Positions 34,687 through 45,364 of a stretch of DNA of 64,000 nucleotides are shown one piece after another. Position numbers and translations under genes: made by a program. The notes beneath the pieces are model-generated. The model saw only the letters and a list, made by a program, of their open reading frames with translations, was not told the DNA's origin and ran no database searches. Every line of letters begins with the position of its first letter. Positions within the stretch are counted from its first letter, which is position 1. The stretch is from Viridothelium virens (Eukaryota > Ascomycota > Dothideomycetes > Trypetheliales > Trypetheliaceae). The stretch spans positions 124,001-188,000 of the forward strand of contig ML991828.1 of assembly GCA_010094025.1 (NCBI GenBank). The letters are read 5' to 3'.

Positions 34687-35710
34687 AGAAAATAAGAAGT
34701 ATGAGAAGTGGATGCTGCGGCGGCGGCGGCGGTGGGGAACAGCCACGTCTTACCTGCGCGACAGTGGATGGATAAGGTAGGCAAAAGAGAAGTTATGTGG
34801 AAAGGCAGGGACGAAGACGAGGGGGAAAAGAAACGTGAAGAATGCGGTTGATACCAAGAACGGGGACCAGACGGCAATAACAGGCGCCGGTGGAGTGGGC
34901 AGAAGCCTGAATTTAGCAGGTTTCACAGCTCCAGCATGGGGGTACACCCTTGGCACCCTTGGGGACGCCGTGCTTTTTTGCTCTTCTGCGGCTTGGCGAG
35001 GGCATGAATGGAGCGAGTCGACCAGAGAGCCGGGATGGGGGGTGGATAAAGGTGGATAAGGCCGCAGAGGCGTAGAGGCGTAGAGGCCTTTTTCCATCCA
35101 CGCATCCACATCCACGCCATCGCAATCGCGCGGGATTATGACGCTAGCTCCCGCGCGGGAGTTGATCCCTTGCAGCCCTGGCAGCAGCGTCGGGACCGAC
35201 AAATTCCATCATCCATCTGATTAGCTGGCACTCGCCTCTATCTCGACCTAGGGTGGGGGCGCGCCCTGGCTGGCTCGCTGCCCGATGATGGTGCGATGAT
35301 AAGACGACGGTCGTGGTGCGAGGAACAGCCCAGGCCCCCGGCGGGAAAAGAAGGAGATCTCCAACTGCCTGTCTGCCTAGCCGAATCGCTGCTGTCGGGC
35401 GTGCGGAATTCGTTGGAATCGAGACGACCATGACGGCCGTGACGACGGCGACGACCTCGGATGGCCGAAATTAGGACATGTACTAGGTATCCGGCGACCT
35501 TCCCATGTCGAGCAGACGGAGGCACCAAAGACAGCGTGGACTGTGCTTTTGGGGGTCACCAAGCTCGACTTCCGAATCAGCGTCATCGTCCGGCACGCCA
35601 CAGACGTGCGAACAAATGCACCAGACTGTTAGGAGAAGAGGTCGCTACGGACGCCGCCGTTCTCAACCTCCCCCCAACGTCTCGATGGGGCTTGGCCGCG
35701 GTTCATCCCG

Positions 35711-35755
35711 CACCACACCACCATACCACCACCCACCACCCACCACCCACCACAC
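35711..35755. repeat. ACC-rich low-complexity tract
   Basis: About 45 nt built from CACC and CCACCA units. It is an imperfect microsatellite and the source of His/Pro-rich spurious frames. Confidence 0.8.
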
Positions 35756-37245
35756 TCCGTACCGCAATCAAAGTGCACCCACCAGACCCATACAGGTACC
35801 TTACCCATACGCCCACGCCCACCCGCCCTTCCAGCCTTGGTGCGCCGATGGCCGGCCCTCGATCACCACTTCCCTCCTTCCTGCCACCGCGTCACCATCA
35901 TGGGCTGATCCACCTCGAGCTGTACAACTCCAAAAACAACGACTCCACCACGCCCGAACGTGCTGCCAACATCATACTTGCATGAGTCTACATCTTTGAC
36001 GGCCAACGCGTTCTGACACTCCGCTCTTTTGTCGGCAATGTTCGGTGTCTACATATTTCAGGCTTCCAGCTTTGTATCTTGTAGTTGCTTTTTGTTCGCT
36101 TTACCCGTCATTGGTCACTTTCGTTCCCACAGTGAAAATATCATATACGTCTTGTTATTCAAAAGGCCTTACTGTGCCTGAAAACAGTCTAGCAGTCTTT
36201 GACTGCTGACACCGCCGGTATCCTCGTCTCACAACGGAATATACCATGGCCACCCGTGGGGATCCATGGATATTCCAGGAATGTGTTTTAGTGGAGCCTC
36301 AGCAGCTGACAGAGCACCTGTCGATATCCGTCCACTCCAGCACGCCACCAGAAGCAGAGCTGACCACCTCATCTTAGATTTGGTCTAATCATGTTCTGCT
36401 GTCGGCATTCATGCGCAGGCTGAACACACGTGCAGATATCAACAATCGTTGGTGCCTTTTCACTTATCATCGAATGGCCCGACTGGAATGCTGCGTCAGC
36501 TTCAGCTTGATGTCGTGATACTGTTTTTATTTTGCTCAACTCAGCCCTTCCATCCAGATCCTGCATTACAAATGAGTGGGACTACCTTGCGCGCTTCACA
36601 TCAATCGGTGTGACTTCACGCTGGACAGGACAAACGCCACCGGTGCATTGGCCGCAAGGCTTTGGCGTGATTTGACAGAAGAGCCGGGCTCTTGCATCAC
36701 TGTACACGACATGAGCACAAAATTGTCTGGATGCCAACCTGTCTGTCGTCTCTCACAGGGCCGACGTCGAAGGAGCAGAAGATGTGCAGTGAACAGAAGA
36801 GGCCCTCATGCGCGATTGCAGCTGAGAACGAAGGTAGAGTGGTACCGAATTTTGCTGTCCACAAACGAAGTATCCGTTCGACTTTCCCGTTCCTTATCAA
36901 TTTTCCACCGTTAATTCTCATATTTTACCTTTCAGTCTCGCTAAATACTTATCGTCCTCCCATCAACTGTTCGTAAGAGTTTGCGCAAGGTCTCCACCCT
37001 TTTTATCGTAAAGTGTTCACGCTTTTTACAGAAAGATGACGTGCCATGGTCTCTGCTCTCGATTTTTTCTCATTCCCTCATATTCATTGCCGGAAACCGA
37101 CTTCGGGACTTTCAGTAAAATTAGATGAACGCCATCCGTGACGGTGCTTTCGCTAGTATGGCTGCACTCAGTTCATTGGGGTAATCTGAAAAACGCGTGG
37201 CAGTTGAGTATTAGTATCAAGTTGGGACACACCAGCATTGTTGAC

Positions 37246-37695
37246 ATGGGAAGCTATAGAAACAGAAAGCATCTCAATGGAGTCAGCCTGTTGTCAAGCA
37301 GCTATCTGAATATGGAGCTTCCCCGATTAACAAATCACACTTCAGCGATCGCTCAGCGATCGCCCACCGAATCTACCCTTGGTGGCCTAACCAAGCGTTA
37401 CAGTGAGGAATACCGGGAAGGTACTACCGCGCTCAAGCACCATGCCATTGGTTCTGACTCCAAATCTTCTCAGTACTCTCTTAGAGTGGGTAAAGATAGA
37501 GCAGGTACACAGCAGAATATCTTCAACGGACTCTTGACCGATGTGCTTCGGACTCTTGTCTACAATCTTGACATAAATATTGCTGACGAGTTCTCCAACC
37601 ATGTGGAGGTCAAAGCACCGGCCATACCCAATATCACCGACATATCTTATTTCACCCTGGGCGATGTAAGTTCCTCAAAATGGAACGTAATATAA
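37246..37695 (+). CDS. Hypothetical small ORF, doubtful
   Basis: The longest frame in this stretch runs from the ATG at 37246 to a stop at 37695, 149 residues. No domain, signal peptide or membrane segment is apparent. A palindromic GCGATCGC-type stretch occurs inside it at about 37347-37364. It may be a non-coding frame or an orphan; it stands 340 nt upstream of the PD-(D/E)XK-like gene on the same strand. Confidence 0.2.
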   Translation: MGSYRNRKHLNGVSLLSSSYLNMELPRLTNHTSAIAQRSPTESTLGGLTKRYSEEYREGTTALKHHAIGSDSKSSQYSLRVGKDRAGTQQNIFNGLLTDVLRTLVYNLDINIADEFSNHVEVKAPAIPNITDISYFTLGDVSSSKWNVI

Positions 37696-38034
37696 GTTCT
37701 GCCATGGGTAGAGATAACTCAAAATTCGATAATCGAGATAGTCAAAGGTAAACGACTTTATGATAGGTGACAGCGTTCTTCACACCCGAAGTAAAATGTA
37801 AGGCGCGCATTAGCGTATTTTTCAACGGCGGGAGCCGGGAGCTAAGAACCAAGGGAAAAATTGCCGTCTATCTGCAGTTGTTTCATGAGTCGCTCGATTT
37901 TAGACAAACCCCACAGGTTTTCTTCCCACATTCAGCGAGGCCTAGGGTTCTCATGCAGTCTTCTACACCATCCTCATAGAGATATAGGAGGAGTCCAGCT
38001 GCGGACTTCCCATCATTCACGTCCGACCTAGAAA

Positions 38035-39494
38035 ATGCTACTCTGGAGCAACACAAATATCGTTGTACCTACCCCAAGTCTACCCAAGTTTGAGCAAGCT
38101 GCCCTTCGCATCTGGAACAGCGCTGCAGCGGTTACAAAGGACATCTTTGAATCTCTGGGAGGTATTCAAGACGCTCTGGCACCAACCAAGAGACAGAAAG
38201 CAGCAAAGTCCGCTGCGAAACGGTCAAGAGTCAGGGTCGAAGAGACCTTGGAGCTAATCTGGAAAATTCGTGAAGGGGAGCCGGTAGACGAGGGGTTTCT
38301 GATACAAAGACAGCTTAATGGTCAGGAGTATCAGCGCCTGTTGAGTCGCATAGCTGAGGATCATGAAATGCAACAATACTTCCTAAGGAATATTCGGTGC
38401 GTTAGACTGAGAATAGGGAGCTTTTCGTTCACTAATATCACAGGTACGACTATACTCATGAGACCAAAGTATTCGCGATTCGTATGGGATCATACTTACA
38501 TAATGGAGTGTCCGAAGGAATGGGTGACGAGATACAAGCCCAGTTGCGGTCGTTCAGAAGCAGCACCAATCCGAAAACCGCAGAGCTTTGCAGAGATATC
38601 AAGCCCTACGGTGATGTACAGATAAAGTTCGGCGTCGCTCACAGGAAGTTCGATCGCCACTGTCCGGACAGGTCGTACAAGTACAAACATTGTTACTTCC
38701 CAGGGCTTGTAAATAGAGGTGGCCTGGTCCCAGAGGAAATTAGATCTTCCAGTCTTGGCTGAAGAGTACTTTTACCGATCTCAGGGCTCCATCAGGACCG
38801 TTATTGGTGTAAATATTGAGTACCGCGTCCAGGCACCTGCCACCTTCTCCATTTGGCATGCTGAGATTGATCGGTCCAATGACGAAGAGACCATGAAGGT
38901 CGTCGCAGTCGTTGAAAATCAGGTGCGTCATTTCGACCCCGAGTGCTAAAGCCGTGCCAGTATACTGACCAAATTAAGCAGGCATTTAGAGACAAAAATG
39001 GAGATTCAGTCCCTTCGATGGAAATGCGGCTCGCCCTGACTGATTTCATTTGTCCAGAGCGTTCTGGCTTATTCGAAGACGTTGATGACGAGATAGTATT
39101 ATCTTCCGCTGTGCTATGCGAACATTTAGCGGACGCAGAGAGGGACCAAAATATGGAGGACAAACGCTGTCGCGGGGAAATTAAAGACGCACCAGCACAG
39201 CCGATAAAATGGGCAAAACATCGGGGGCCCAGTGCAGAACCATTGCGACCCGAGGATGAAAGGGACTTTCGAAAAGCTGAACAGCAGGACGAGGAACGAG
39301 CAGATAGAGCGGCTGGGCGTTCCTTCTATCGTCCATCGAAGAGAAAATCACGAGAAGAAGGTGCTGGGGAGAGAACTGCCGACGTAATTCCACCATCCCC
39401 GAGGGGCCAGCAAGCCTCAAGTTCCTCGTTTGCATCGTCTGTGAAGCGGCGTTCTGAAAGGATAAGAAATCGCCTACTTCGTAGGAGTTCATGA
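38035..39494 (+). pseudogene. PD-(D/E)XK (Uma2-like) nuclease-fold gene, frameshifted
   Basis: Three exons (38035-38396, 38444-38922, 38982-39494) would encode about 450 residues. The introns are 47 and 59 nt with GTGCGT donors, CAG acceptors and CTAAT/CTGAC branch sites. The order is a helical N terminus, an R-Y-D-Y-T-H-E-T strand, then PDRSYKY...FPGLV-IEVAWSQRKLDLPVLAEEY and IRTVIGVNIEYR, then a charged C terminus with basic clusters. The PD...(I)EVxxSQ arrangement matches the nuclease-like core of an uncharacterised fungal family I associate with Uma2-type PD-(D/E)XK folds. The frame is broken exactly between FPGLV and IEV by one extra A in the AAA run at 38711-38713, so exon 2 is 479 nt where 478 would keep the frame. 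No intron of workable length repairs it. Either a recent pseudogene or a base-calling error. A role in DNA cleavage is inference. Confidence 0.62.
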
Positions 39495-40341
39495 AAAACG
39501 AGGGTGTTTGATCCCCGTACAACAATAAGGTGATCCGGTGAGTAATCCATTCCAAGATGCGAGATTTGTCATAATCTTGTTGGCCTGACCACGAAATGAC
39601 CTGACTACATCTAGATAGATATCCCGTGGGCTATGAGTATCACGTCGCTGCTCAAAAGAATACCGCCAAGAGGCTGGTGGATGGACCCGCCTGCTGGTCG
39701 AAGTGGAATGTCAGTATCGACCACATGATCGCGCTTGTTCATGATACCTTACACACTGACCAGGCTTCCCTTGGCAGGCTGACTACAGATTGATATATTC
39801 GATGGTCATTGGACTTCACTAACAACAATAATTGTAGCCAGTCCTCAGTCTGGGGACTGAAGCAAAATGAAGTGCGTAAGTATGGGATGCTTGGTTGCGG
39901 AGAGACATTTCACATGTTGTCCAAAATCTCCGAGTTCTGGAGAGCCATTGCATGGGGTGTAAACTCTACACTGTTTGACGATACGAAAGCTGACGTTATC
40001 AAATTTGTGGACTAATATTTAGTCCTGAAGCCAACGAGGACCTATTTCGGCCCTCGAATGGAATCTATTCACCTTGGGGGCTGACTCTGAGTGCTTGTTT
40101 TGGCGTGGTCGTCCCAAGAAAAGGCACCGATCATATGCAGAACCTGAATTTCTTTCTTGAGAACAAGTGCGCCAGGATAAACGCGTCGATGGCTTTGTCC
40201 TGTGAATAATGGTTGCTCAAAAAGCATTCAATGCCCTTCACATGACTTCTACTTGTTAAAGCGAAAAATTCGCAACCAAAGCCGGCTTCAAAAAGGGTCG
40301 TCGCGAGCGCTACTCACATTGCTATTGATTAAAACTGACTC
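39495..40341. other. Intergenic region
   Basis: About 850 nt with only short frames, such as 39809-40015 on plus. Nothing recognisable. Confidence 0.5.
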
Positions 40342-40611
40342 ATGCCGGACCATCTAAATCCCACATCTTTCCGACTTGGCAGCAACGACGCAGGCGGAGA
40401 TCTTTCTGGACTAGGCCCTCCTTCCAACGTATTGATACCGCTTTCCTGTGCCTACGGAATCTGGTCCTGCTGCGCTTGTGGAGACGGACGCTTCTTGCTC
40501 TCTGTATACCCAGCTTGTCCAAATTGCGGACACGCAATTTGCAGCTATTGTCCTCAGCTCCTGTTACAACAATCAATCATCGCCCACAATACAGCGACGT
40601 CCTTACGCTGA
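40342..40611 (+). CDS. Small Cys-rich hypothetical protein
   Basis: An ATG-initiated frame of 89 residues. Its centre, WSCCACGDGRFLLSVYPAC followed by PNCGHAICSYC, holds four CxxC-type pairs that could bind zinc, in a spacing seen in small uncharacterised fungal proteins. A second Cys/His-rich stretch follows in another frame at 40650-40844 (CQYRQAEHLCHHRVFVNC), which may be a later exon or part of a decayed gene. No function is assigned. Confidence 0.4.
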   Translation: MPDHLNPTSFRLGSNDAGGDLSGLGPPSNVLIPLSCAYGIWSCCACGDGRFLLSVYPACPNCGHAICSYCPQLLLQQSIIAHNTATSLR

Positions 40612-42116
40612 TATCAGGCTATTTCGAACCTCGCCAATAGTCGCCGAGCATGTGCCAATATCGGCAAGCTGAACATCTCTGCCACCACAGAGTCTTTGTC
40701 AATTGCGATAAGTCGTGCTCGACAAGAGCGCAATCAGGCATCATGTGCCCTCTAACTTCTCAGAATGTCGTCGCGACCGGGCTCGATAGCTCTTCCTGCT
40801 ACAGCTGTCACTACAAAGATACGATGGCGCTCTACGATGCTTAGGCCGCACAAGCTCGAGAGGAGTTCCGGCAAAATTTAGTAGAGCGACTTAATGAAGG
40901 CTTGGAGCCGCATCAGTCGAAAGTGGAATGAGGATTGGGCTGCTCCGAGTGACTTTGAGAACGTGACGCGACTGCAGCAACGTGGGAACGGAGCTGTTTG
41001 TTGGAGTGTGCGAGGGCTTGCCTATGAAGCTCATCCCCTTTATCTGAGCACCATGAAATACAACCTTTTCCTATCTTAGCCTTTTTAATATTCTGAAGTT
41101 TCCGGTCAAAAAAGAAGATTAGACATACCCTATCCAGTGTTCCCTCCTGAAGGAGATTGCCGAAACTCGTTTGGTTTGCGACTCAGATGTGCTGTAACGG
41201 TAAGGAAGGTCTCCGCGCCCTGGACCTGCATTTCCTTGTCTTAACCCTCAGTCATGCGAGAGGAGGACGGGTGTACGGTCACTGCTGGACTGATTTTTGT
41301 CAGTCTATGGCGTCAATGCCTCATTCCGTTGCCTAGTACCATTTTTTGACGCATCATCTTTCTATTAGGGCGCGTGAATATTTCATTTCTAGACAGCATT
41401 CACGGCAGGCTTCATGTGAGGATCAATAGATTTTCGAGAATACAAAACGGAATAGATTTTCCGTCACTCATCGTATCTTATCCTGCCCTTGTAGTTGAGC
41501 CTACATGCTGCTTCCAGCTCTGCTATGTCACGGGAGTTTGCTGCTCCATAGCGGTACATAATCAAGGACAAACTACCCTTATACAAATTCCACTTCTGCT
41601 TTTGAACGTGTGATACATAGGCGTGTAACTTAAGCGCTGAGTCAGTAGCCGAAGCTGTCACTAAGCCACACTGAGCTAGCTTGAGCATACCGTGAGCTAC
41701 CGTGAGCTAAATCAGGCACAGCCTTAGCTAATATGATCTGACCTATGTAAGTAGTGCCTGAATCCAGGGTCCCTATCCTAGTAAAATTAGGATTGTATGA
41801 AGGATTTGAACCACGTCAGAAGGAGCCCAGTTCGCGGCCCCTTAAAACTCGGCAATTCTTGCCAATAAACTATTTAGGAGATTGTGGCGGTGGGGTGTTG
41901 TTTAGCCTCTTCTCGGAATATATTTAAACCCGACTCTATAGTAGACCCGAAGCAAGTCTTTCAGTAAAGACTTAGGTACCTACCTACATAGGTAAGCTAG
42001 GTACATTAGGCAGCAAATCTAATCGTCTGAGGGTTTCTATTCAGTCATTCTCCCTCAAACTCCCCCAAACAGCCTTACACGCCAGCAAGAAAACACATCC
42101 AAACCTCACCCCAGAA
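40612..42116. other. Intergenic region with repeat copy R1
   Basis: About 1.5 kb. It contains the Cys/His-rich frame at 40650-40844, an unremarkable frame at 40894-41079 and repeat copy R1 (about 41535-41880). Just upstream of the tautomerase-like gene, 41969-42010 carries several TAGGTA/TACCTA units. Confidence 0.5.
41535..41880 (+). repeat. Interspersed repeat, copy R1
   Basis: This segment aligns by eye with 43240-43570 over most of its length. Shared blocks include ATCAAGGACAAA, CTGCTTTTG, GAGTCAG, ACACTGAGC and, near the right end, ACGTCAGAAGGAGCCCA followed by TTCGCG and CCCCTTAAA. The minus strand contains GGTTCAAATCC at about 41803-41813, identical to a common tRNA B box. No coding capacity. 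The family is unclassified; a SINE-like or other non-autonomous element is possible. Confidence 0.65.
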
Positions 42117-42515
42117 ATGCCCTTCCTGACCGTCTACCACCACTACAACTTCTGCCCCTCCTCCTTCGGCAACGTGAACGACGACAGATTCAACTTCGCC
42201 CAGACCCTCACCACCACCACCTGCCTTCACCTCTCTAGCACCGCCCCCTCTACCGTCAAAATCGCCTTTATCTACTGCAACGGCGAGGACACCGATCTCT
42301 TCATTGGTGGGAGGCGAAATCGGGATTATATGCGTATTGAGGCACAGATTGGGAAGGGGAGGTCCGAGGAGGAGAAGAGAGCGTTGATGATGGGGTTAAC
42401 GGAGGCGATTGTTCAGTCGGTGAAGCCGAAGAAGAGGGAGAAGTTGGAGGTGCAGGTTAGGATTGTGGAGGAGGAGGAGGGGGGACTGATGACGAATGGG
42501 CGGTTGGGAGAGTAA
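42117..42515 (+). CDS. Tautomerase-superfamily protein
   Basis: A single exon encodes 132 residues. It begins Met-Pro, and in the 4-oxalocrotonate tautomerase/MIF superfamily the exposed Pro after Met removal is the catalytic base. The second half contains DYMRIEAQIGKGRSEEEK followed by RALMMGLTEAIVQSV, which fits the beta-alpha unit GRSxEQKxALxxxIxxAI of the family, and ends with a VEVQVRIVEEEE-like strand. Substrate unknown. The gene lies between two direct copies of a repeat (R1 and R2). The assignment is moderate. Confidence 0.55.
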   Translation: MPFLTVYHHYNFCPSSFGNVNDDRFNFAQTLTTTTCLHLSSTAPSTVKIAFIYCNGEDTDLFIGGRRNRDYMRIEAQIGKGRSEEEKRALMMGLTEAIVQSVKPKKREKLEVQVRIVEEEEGGLMTNGRLGE

Positions 42516-43860
42516 GTTAGGGTGGGCTGGTGCTGTTTGGGTAAATTCAGCTTTTGGGAATGAATGCCTAAAGACGTATTAAAGATATACCTTCTTCCGA
42601 GTTTGTAGCACCTGTTAACTTCTATTCGTCCGCTGCAAAAAGTTACAAGTTGAAGCTTCTAAGAAAGCTCATTCCTTTCCTCATTCTTGTCAAAGGTTGA
42701 TTGTCGGTGAAGTCGAATCGAGAACTGATTTATTGACGCCATTCATGGTGGAGTGGAACTTGGCAATATGAACATCGGTATGCCTCTCGTCTCTGGGACT
42801 AACACAATGCTCTGTGTACAAGGCCTGACACTGGGGTTGGGTGTTCAATCGCTTTAATGTCGCGAATGCGACTTCAACCAAACTTCCCAGTCCTTAAGGC
42901 TTCAGGCCTCCTGAGAAAGAAAATGCAATCCTGAGCGGCGCAAATATCTCTGACGCTATTGTGCCATGTTCTAAATCCACCCAAATCCGAAGCCAACGAG
43001 ACATCTACCACACAAGCCACGTCTCAGCTCCACTTGAGCACTATCCCAAAAGAAGCAACACGCTAACTCGCCATCGTTCACAAAAACACGCTAGTACCGA
43101 TCTAGAGATCGACCTCTCAAGATCTTGAAAACACAGATGCCCGTTGAATAGAGATGAGCCGGGCATGATTTGGCTGAGTCAGCTGGCTGACACCACTAAC
43201 CAAGTTGGGTGTATGGAGAGGGCACTTTGTATGGGAACATAGCGACACATCATCAAGGACAAAGTAACCTCATATAAAGTCCATTCCTGCTTTTGGGCGT
43301 GAGTTACACAGGGATGTACACTCGAACGTTGAGTCAGCAACCTGAGACATGACTAAGCTACACTGAGCAAGCCTGAGCTAGCGTGATTTGAGCTTGATGG
43401 TGCCTAAACTCGGGCAAGTGGCCGTAATCTCTGAAATCAAGCTTAGAAACTCGCGGGGATCTATAGAGTAATCTTGTTTTCGCGAATCCCGTTTTCTGGA
43501 CCCTCTACGTCAGAAGGAGCCCAATTCGCGACCCCTTAAAGCGCGATAATACTTACTGTCATAACAAGGCCTCAAGGGTATCGTAGAGTACCTAGCTGGG
43601 CGCGGTTCGCCCCTCTTTTTTGGGTGAACCTGCTGCAATCACACCGTACCAAAGCTATTTTCCTATGTTTGGTCAGGTTTCAATGTTGGTCATGTTCCTG
43701 TACCATTGCCTTCCTGCGAGTGTATGGCTTTGGCAGGTGCTATTATTTGCAAGCATATGGCTGCTGGGTGCATCGGGAACGAATCGGTTCGGAGACGTTG
43801 TCCGTTACCTTCATCTCCTGTCTACTCCACGCACATACCTCTGATTCTTCAGCGATTTTC
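42516..43860. other. Intergenic region with repeat copy R2 and oxidase upstream frames
   Basis: About 1.3 kb containing repeat copy R2 (43140-43580). From 43620 on, two overlapping plus-strand frames precede the oxidase start. One has a strongly hydrophobic stretch (about 43662-43780) that could be an unplaced signal-peptide exon for the oxidase. Confidence 0.5.
43140..43580 (+). repeat. Interspersed repeat, copy R2
   Basis: Its right three quarters match R1 (41535-41880) in the same orientation. Its left part (43175-43260) matches the reverse complement of 49545-49635, sharing CTCCATACACCCAAC, GCTATGTTC and CTGACTCAG on the minus strand. R2 thus links R1 and R3 as one family. No open frame of note. 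Confidence 0.65.
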
Positions 43861-45364
43861 ATGGACACTGACAGAATGACCCAGTGCAAAGAACTTGCTT
43901 TTGCGGGATTCGAGGACCTGATCCTTCTGCCGGAGTCTGGCGCTTATTTAGAGCGCGAAGCGTCATACTGGGCAGCCAATGCCCAGCTGCACCCTACTTG
44001 TATTGTTCAGCCGCGCACGACCGAGGACATGTCTCGTATCGTCAAAGTACTCGTCAAGACTAACGGCTTGGTCGCGCTCCGCAGTGGCGGGCATACTCAA
44101 TGGTCAGAGGCCAACGATATCCATAATGGGGTTACGATTGATCTGGGCCGGATGACTAACGTAACGTACGACGCTAATTCGAAGCTCGCATCCATCCAAC
44201 CTGGCCCGCGATGGGGAGACGTTTACCAGGAGCTTCTGACCTACGGCGTCTGCGTCACAGGTGGTCGAGATGGTAATGTGGGCATAGGCGGCTATCTGAC
44301 TGGCGGTGGAAACTCGTACTACGCCGGTATCCGCGGGTTTGCCTGCGATAATGTTGCTAACTTCGAAGTCGTCCTGGCTGACGGTCAAATAGTCAATGCA
44401 AATGCCAACTCTAATCCAGACCTATGGACCGCTCTCAAGGGTGGTTCGGGGAATTTCGGCATCGTGACTCGTTTTGACATGTACACGTTCGCGGCAAAGG
44501 ATCTTTGGGGCGGTATTAGAGCCGCAACAAGGAGCGAAGGTGACAGGCTTGCTCAGACGATGGTAGACTTTACCGACAACAACAGTCGAAATCTGGCGGA
44601 TGCGTACATCATCAATTACACCTTCAACGGAAGCGCCTCGCCGGATGTTCTCGTTGCCCATGTCATTGTCGACACAGATGGTCTCATCAACGCATCGGCA
44701 TTCGATGAGATCCAGAGAGTACCAGCAATCATGAATGACGTCAAGATGAGAACCATGGCAAACATGGCCGATAGTTACCTGCTTCCGAGTGGTCAACAGT
44801 AAGTTTTTTGCTCACCTTCACTCCCTTACACAGACCATGAATCATGTAAATGATGATGACAGGCAAGTCTGGTTCTCTCTCACTTTCAAAAACGATATCA
44901 AGATTATTAAGAAAGCCAGTGAAATGCATGATGAGCTGGTCGACGAACTCAAGAGTTTGGTACCCGTTGACAACTTCACGACCCAATGCCTCTTCCAGCC
45001 CATTCCGACTCTATTCGCACAGCACTCGGTTCAGCGTGGAGGCAATATGTTGGGGCTTGATGACGTCAAGGAGAACGCACTCTTGTGGCTCATCACCGGT
45101 GCCACGGAGACCCCTGGACAACAGAATATCATGCGGGACAAGTTGACGGCCTTTTCAGCTACGCTGGAGAAGTTTGCGAAAGACAATGGCCTCCACGTCG
45201 ATTGGCAGTATCTGAACTATGTCGATAAGACACAGAACCCGCTCCAGAGCTACGGACCGGATAATGTTGACTTCATTCGTAAGGTCGCGGCCAAATACGA
45301 TCCGGCTGGCGTGTTTCAGAAGAAGGTGGTGACGGGCTGGAAGATTTCAAAAGTCAGTCCATGA
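43861..45364 (+). CDS. FAD-linked oxidoreductase, berberine-bridge-enzyme (PCMH) type
   Basis: Exons 43861-44798 and 44863-45364 give 479 residues from the conservative ATG at 43861. The 64-nt intron (GTAAGT...ACAG) preserves the frame as SGQQQVWFSLTF. The FAD-binding PCMH domain is clear: YWAANAQLHPTCIVQPRT, then VALRSGGHTQWS, whose His is the usual covalent FAD attachment residue, then VTGGRDGNVGIGGYLTGGG and ALKGGSGNFGIVTRFD. The C-terminal BBE segment is NVDFIRKVAAKYDPAGVFQ. Such secreted or biosynthetic oxidases act on sugars, alcohols or secondary-metabolite intermediates with oxygen as acceptor. The frame stays open upstream to 43624, and the true N terminus, probably a signal peptide, is unresolved. 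Confidence 0.85.

Larger units (their letters stand above)
34522..37245. other. Gene-poor region with low-complexity tracts
   Basis: About 2.7 kb without a convincing gene, starting the sparse half of the window. It holds a pentanucleotide microsatellite at 34651-34686, a CGG run at 34717-34737 and an ACC-rich tract at 35711-35755. Long overlapping frames at 34750-35202 and 35461-35999 arise from GC-rich, repetitive sequence and have no domain character. Confidence 0.55.

Noticed and set aside
35461-35999. Overlapping 164-174-codon plus-strand frames
   Set aside because: His/Pro-rich low-complexity translation of an ACC-repeat region without domain or splice support.
38690-38716. A short intron repairing the frame in the PD-(D/E)XK-like gene
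   Set aside because: The only phase-compatible donor gives a 27-nt intron and would delete the conserved YFPGLV strand.
41535-43580. R1 and R2 as paired terminal repeats of one element enclosing the tautomerase-like gene
   Set aside because: The copies have different extents, lack shared clean ends and no element-type coding sequence lies between them, so only a dispersed repeat is claimed.
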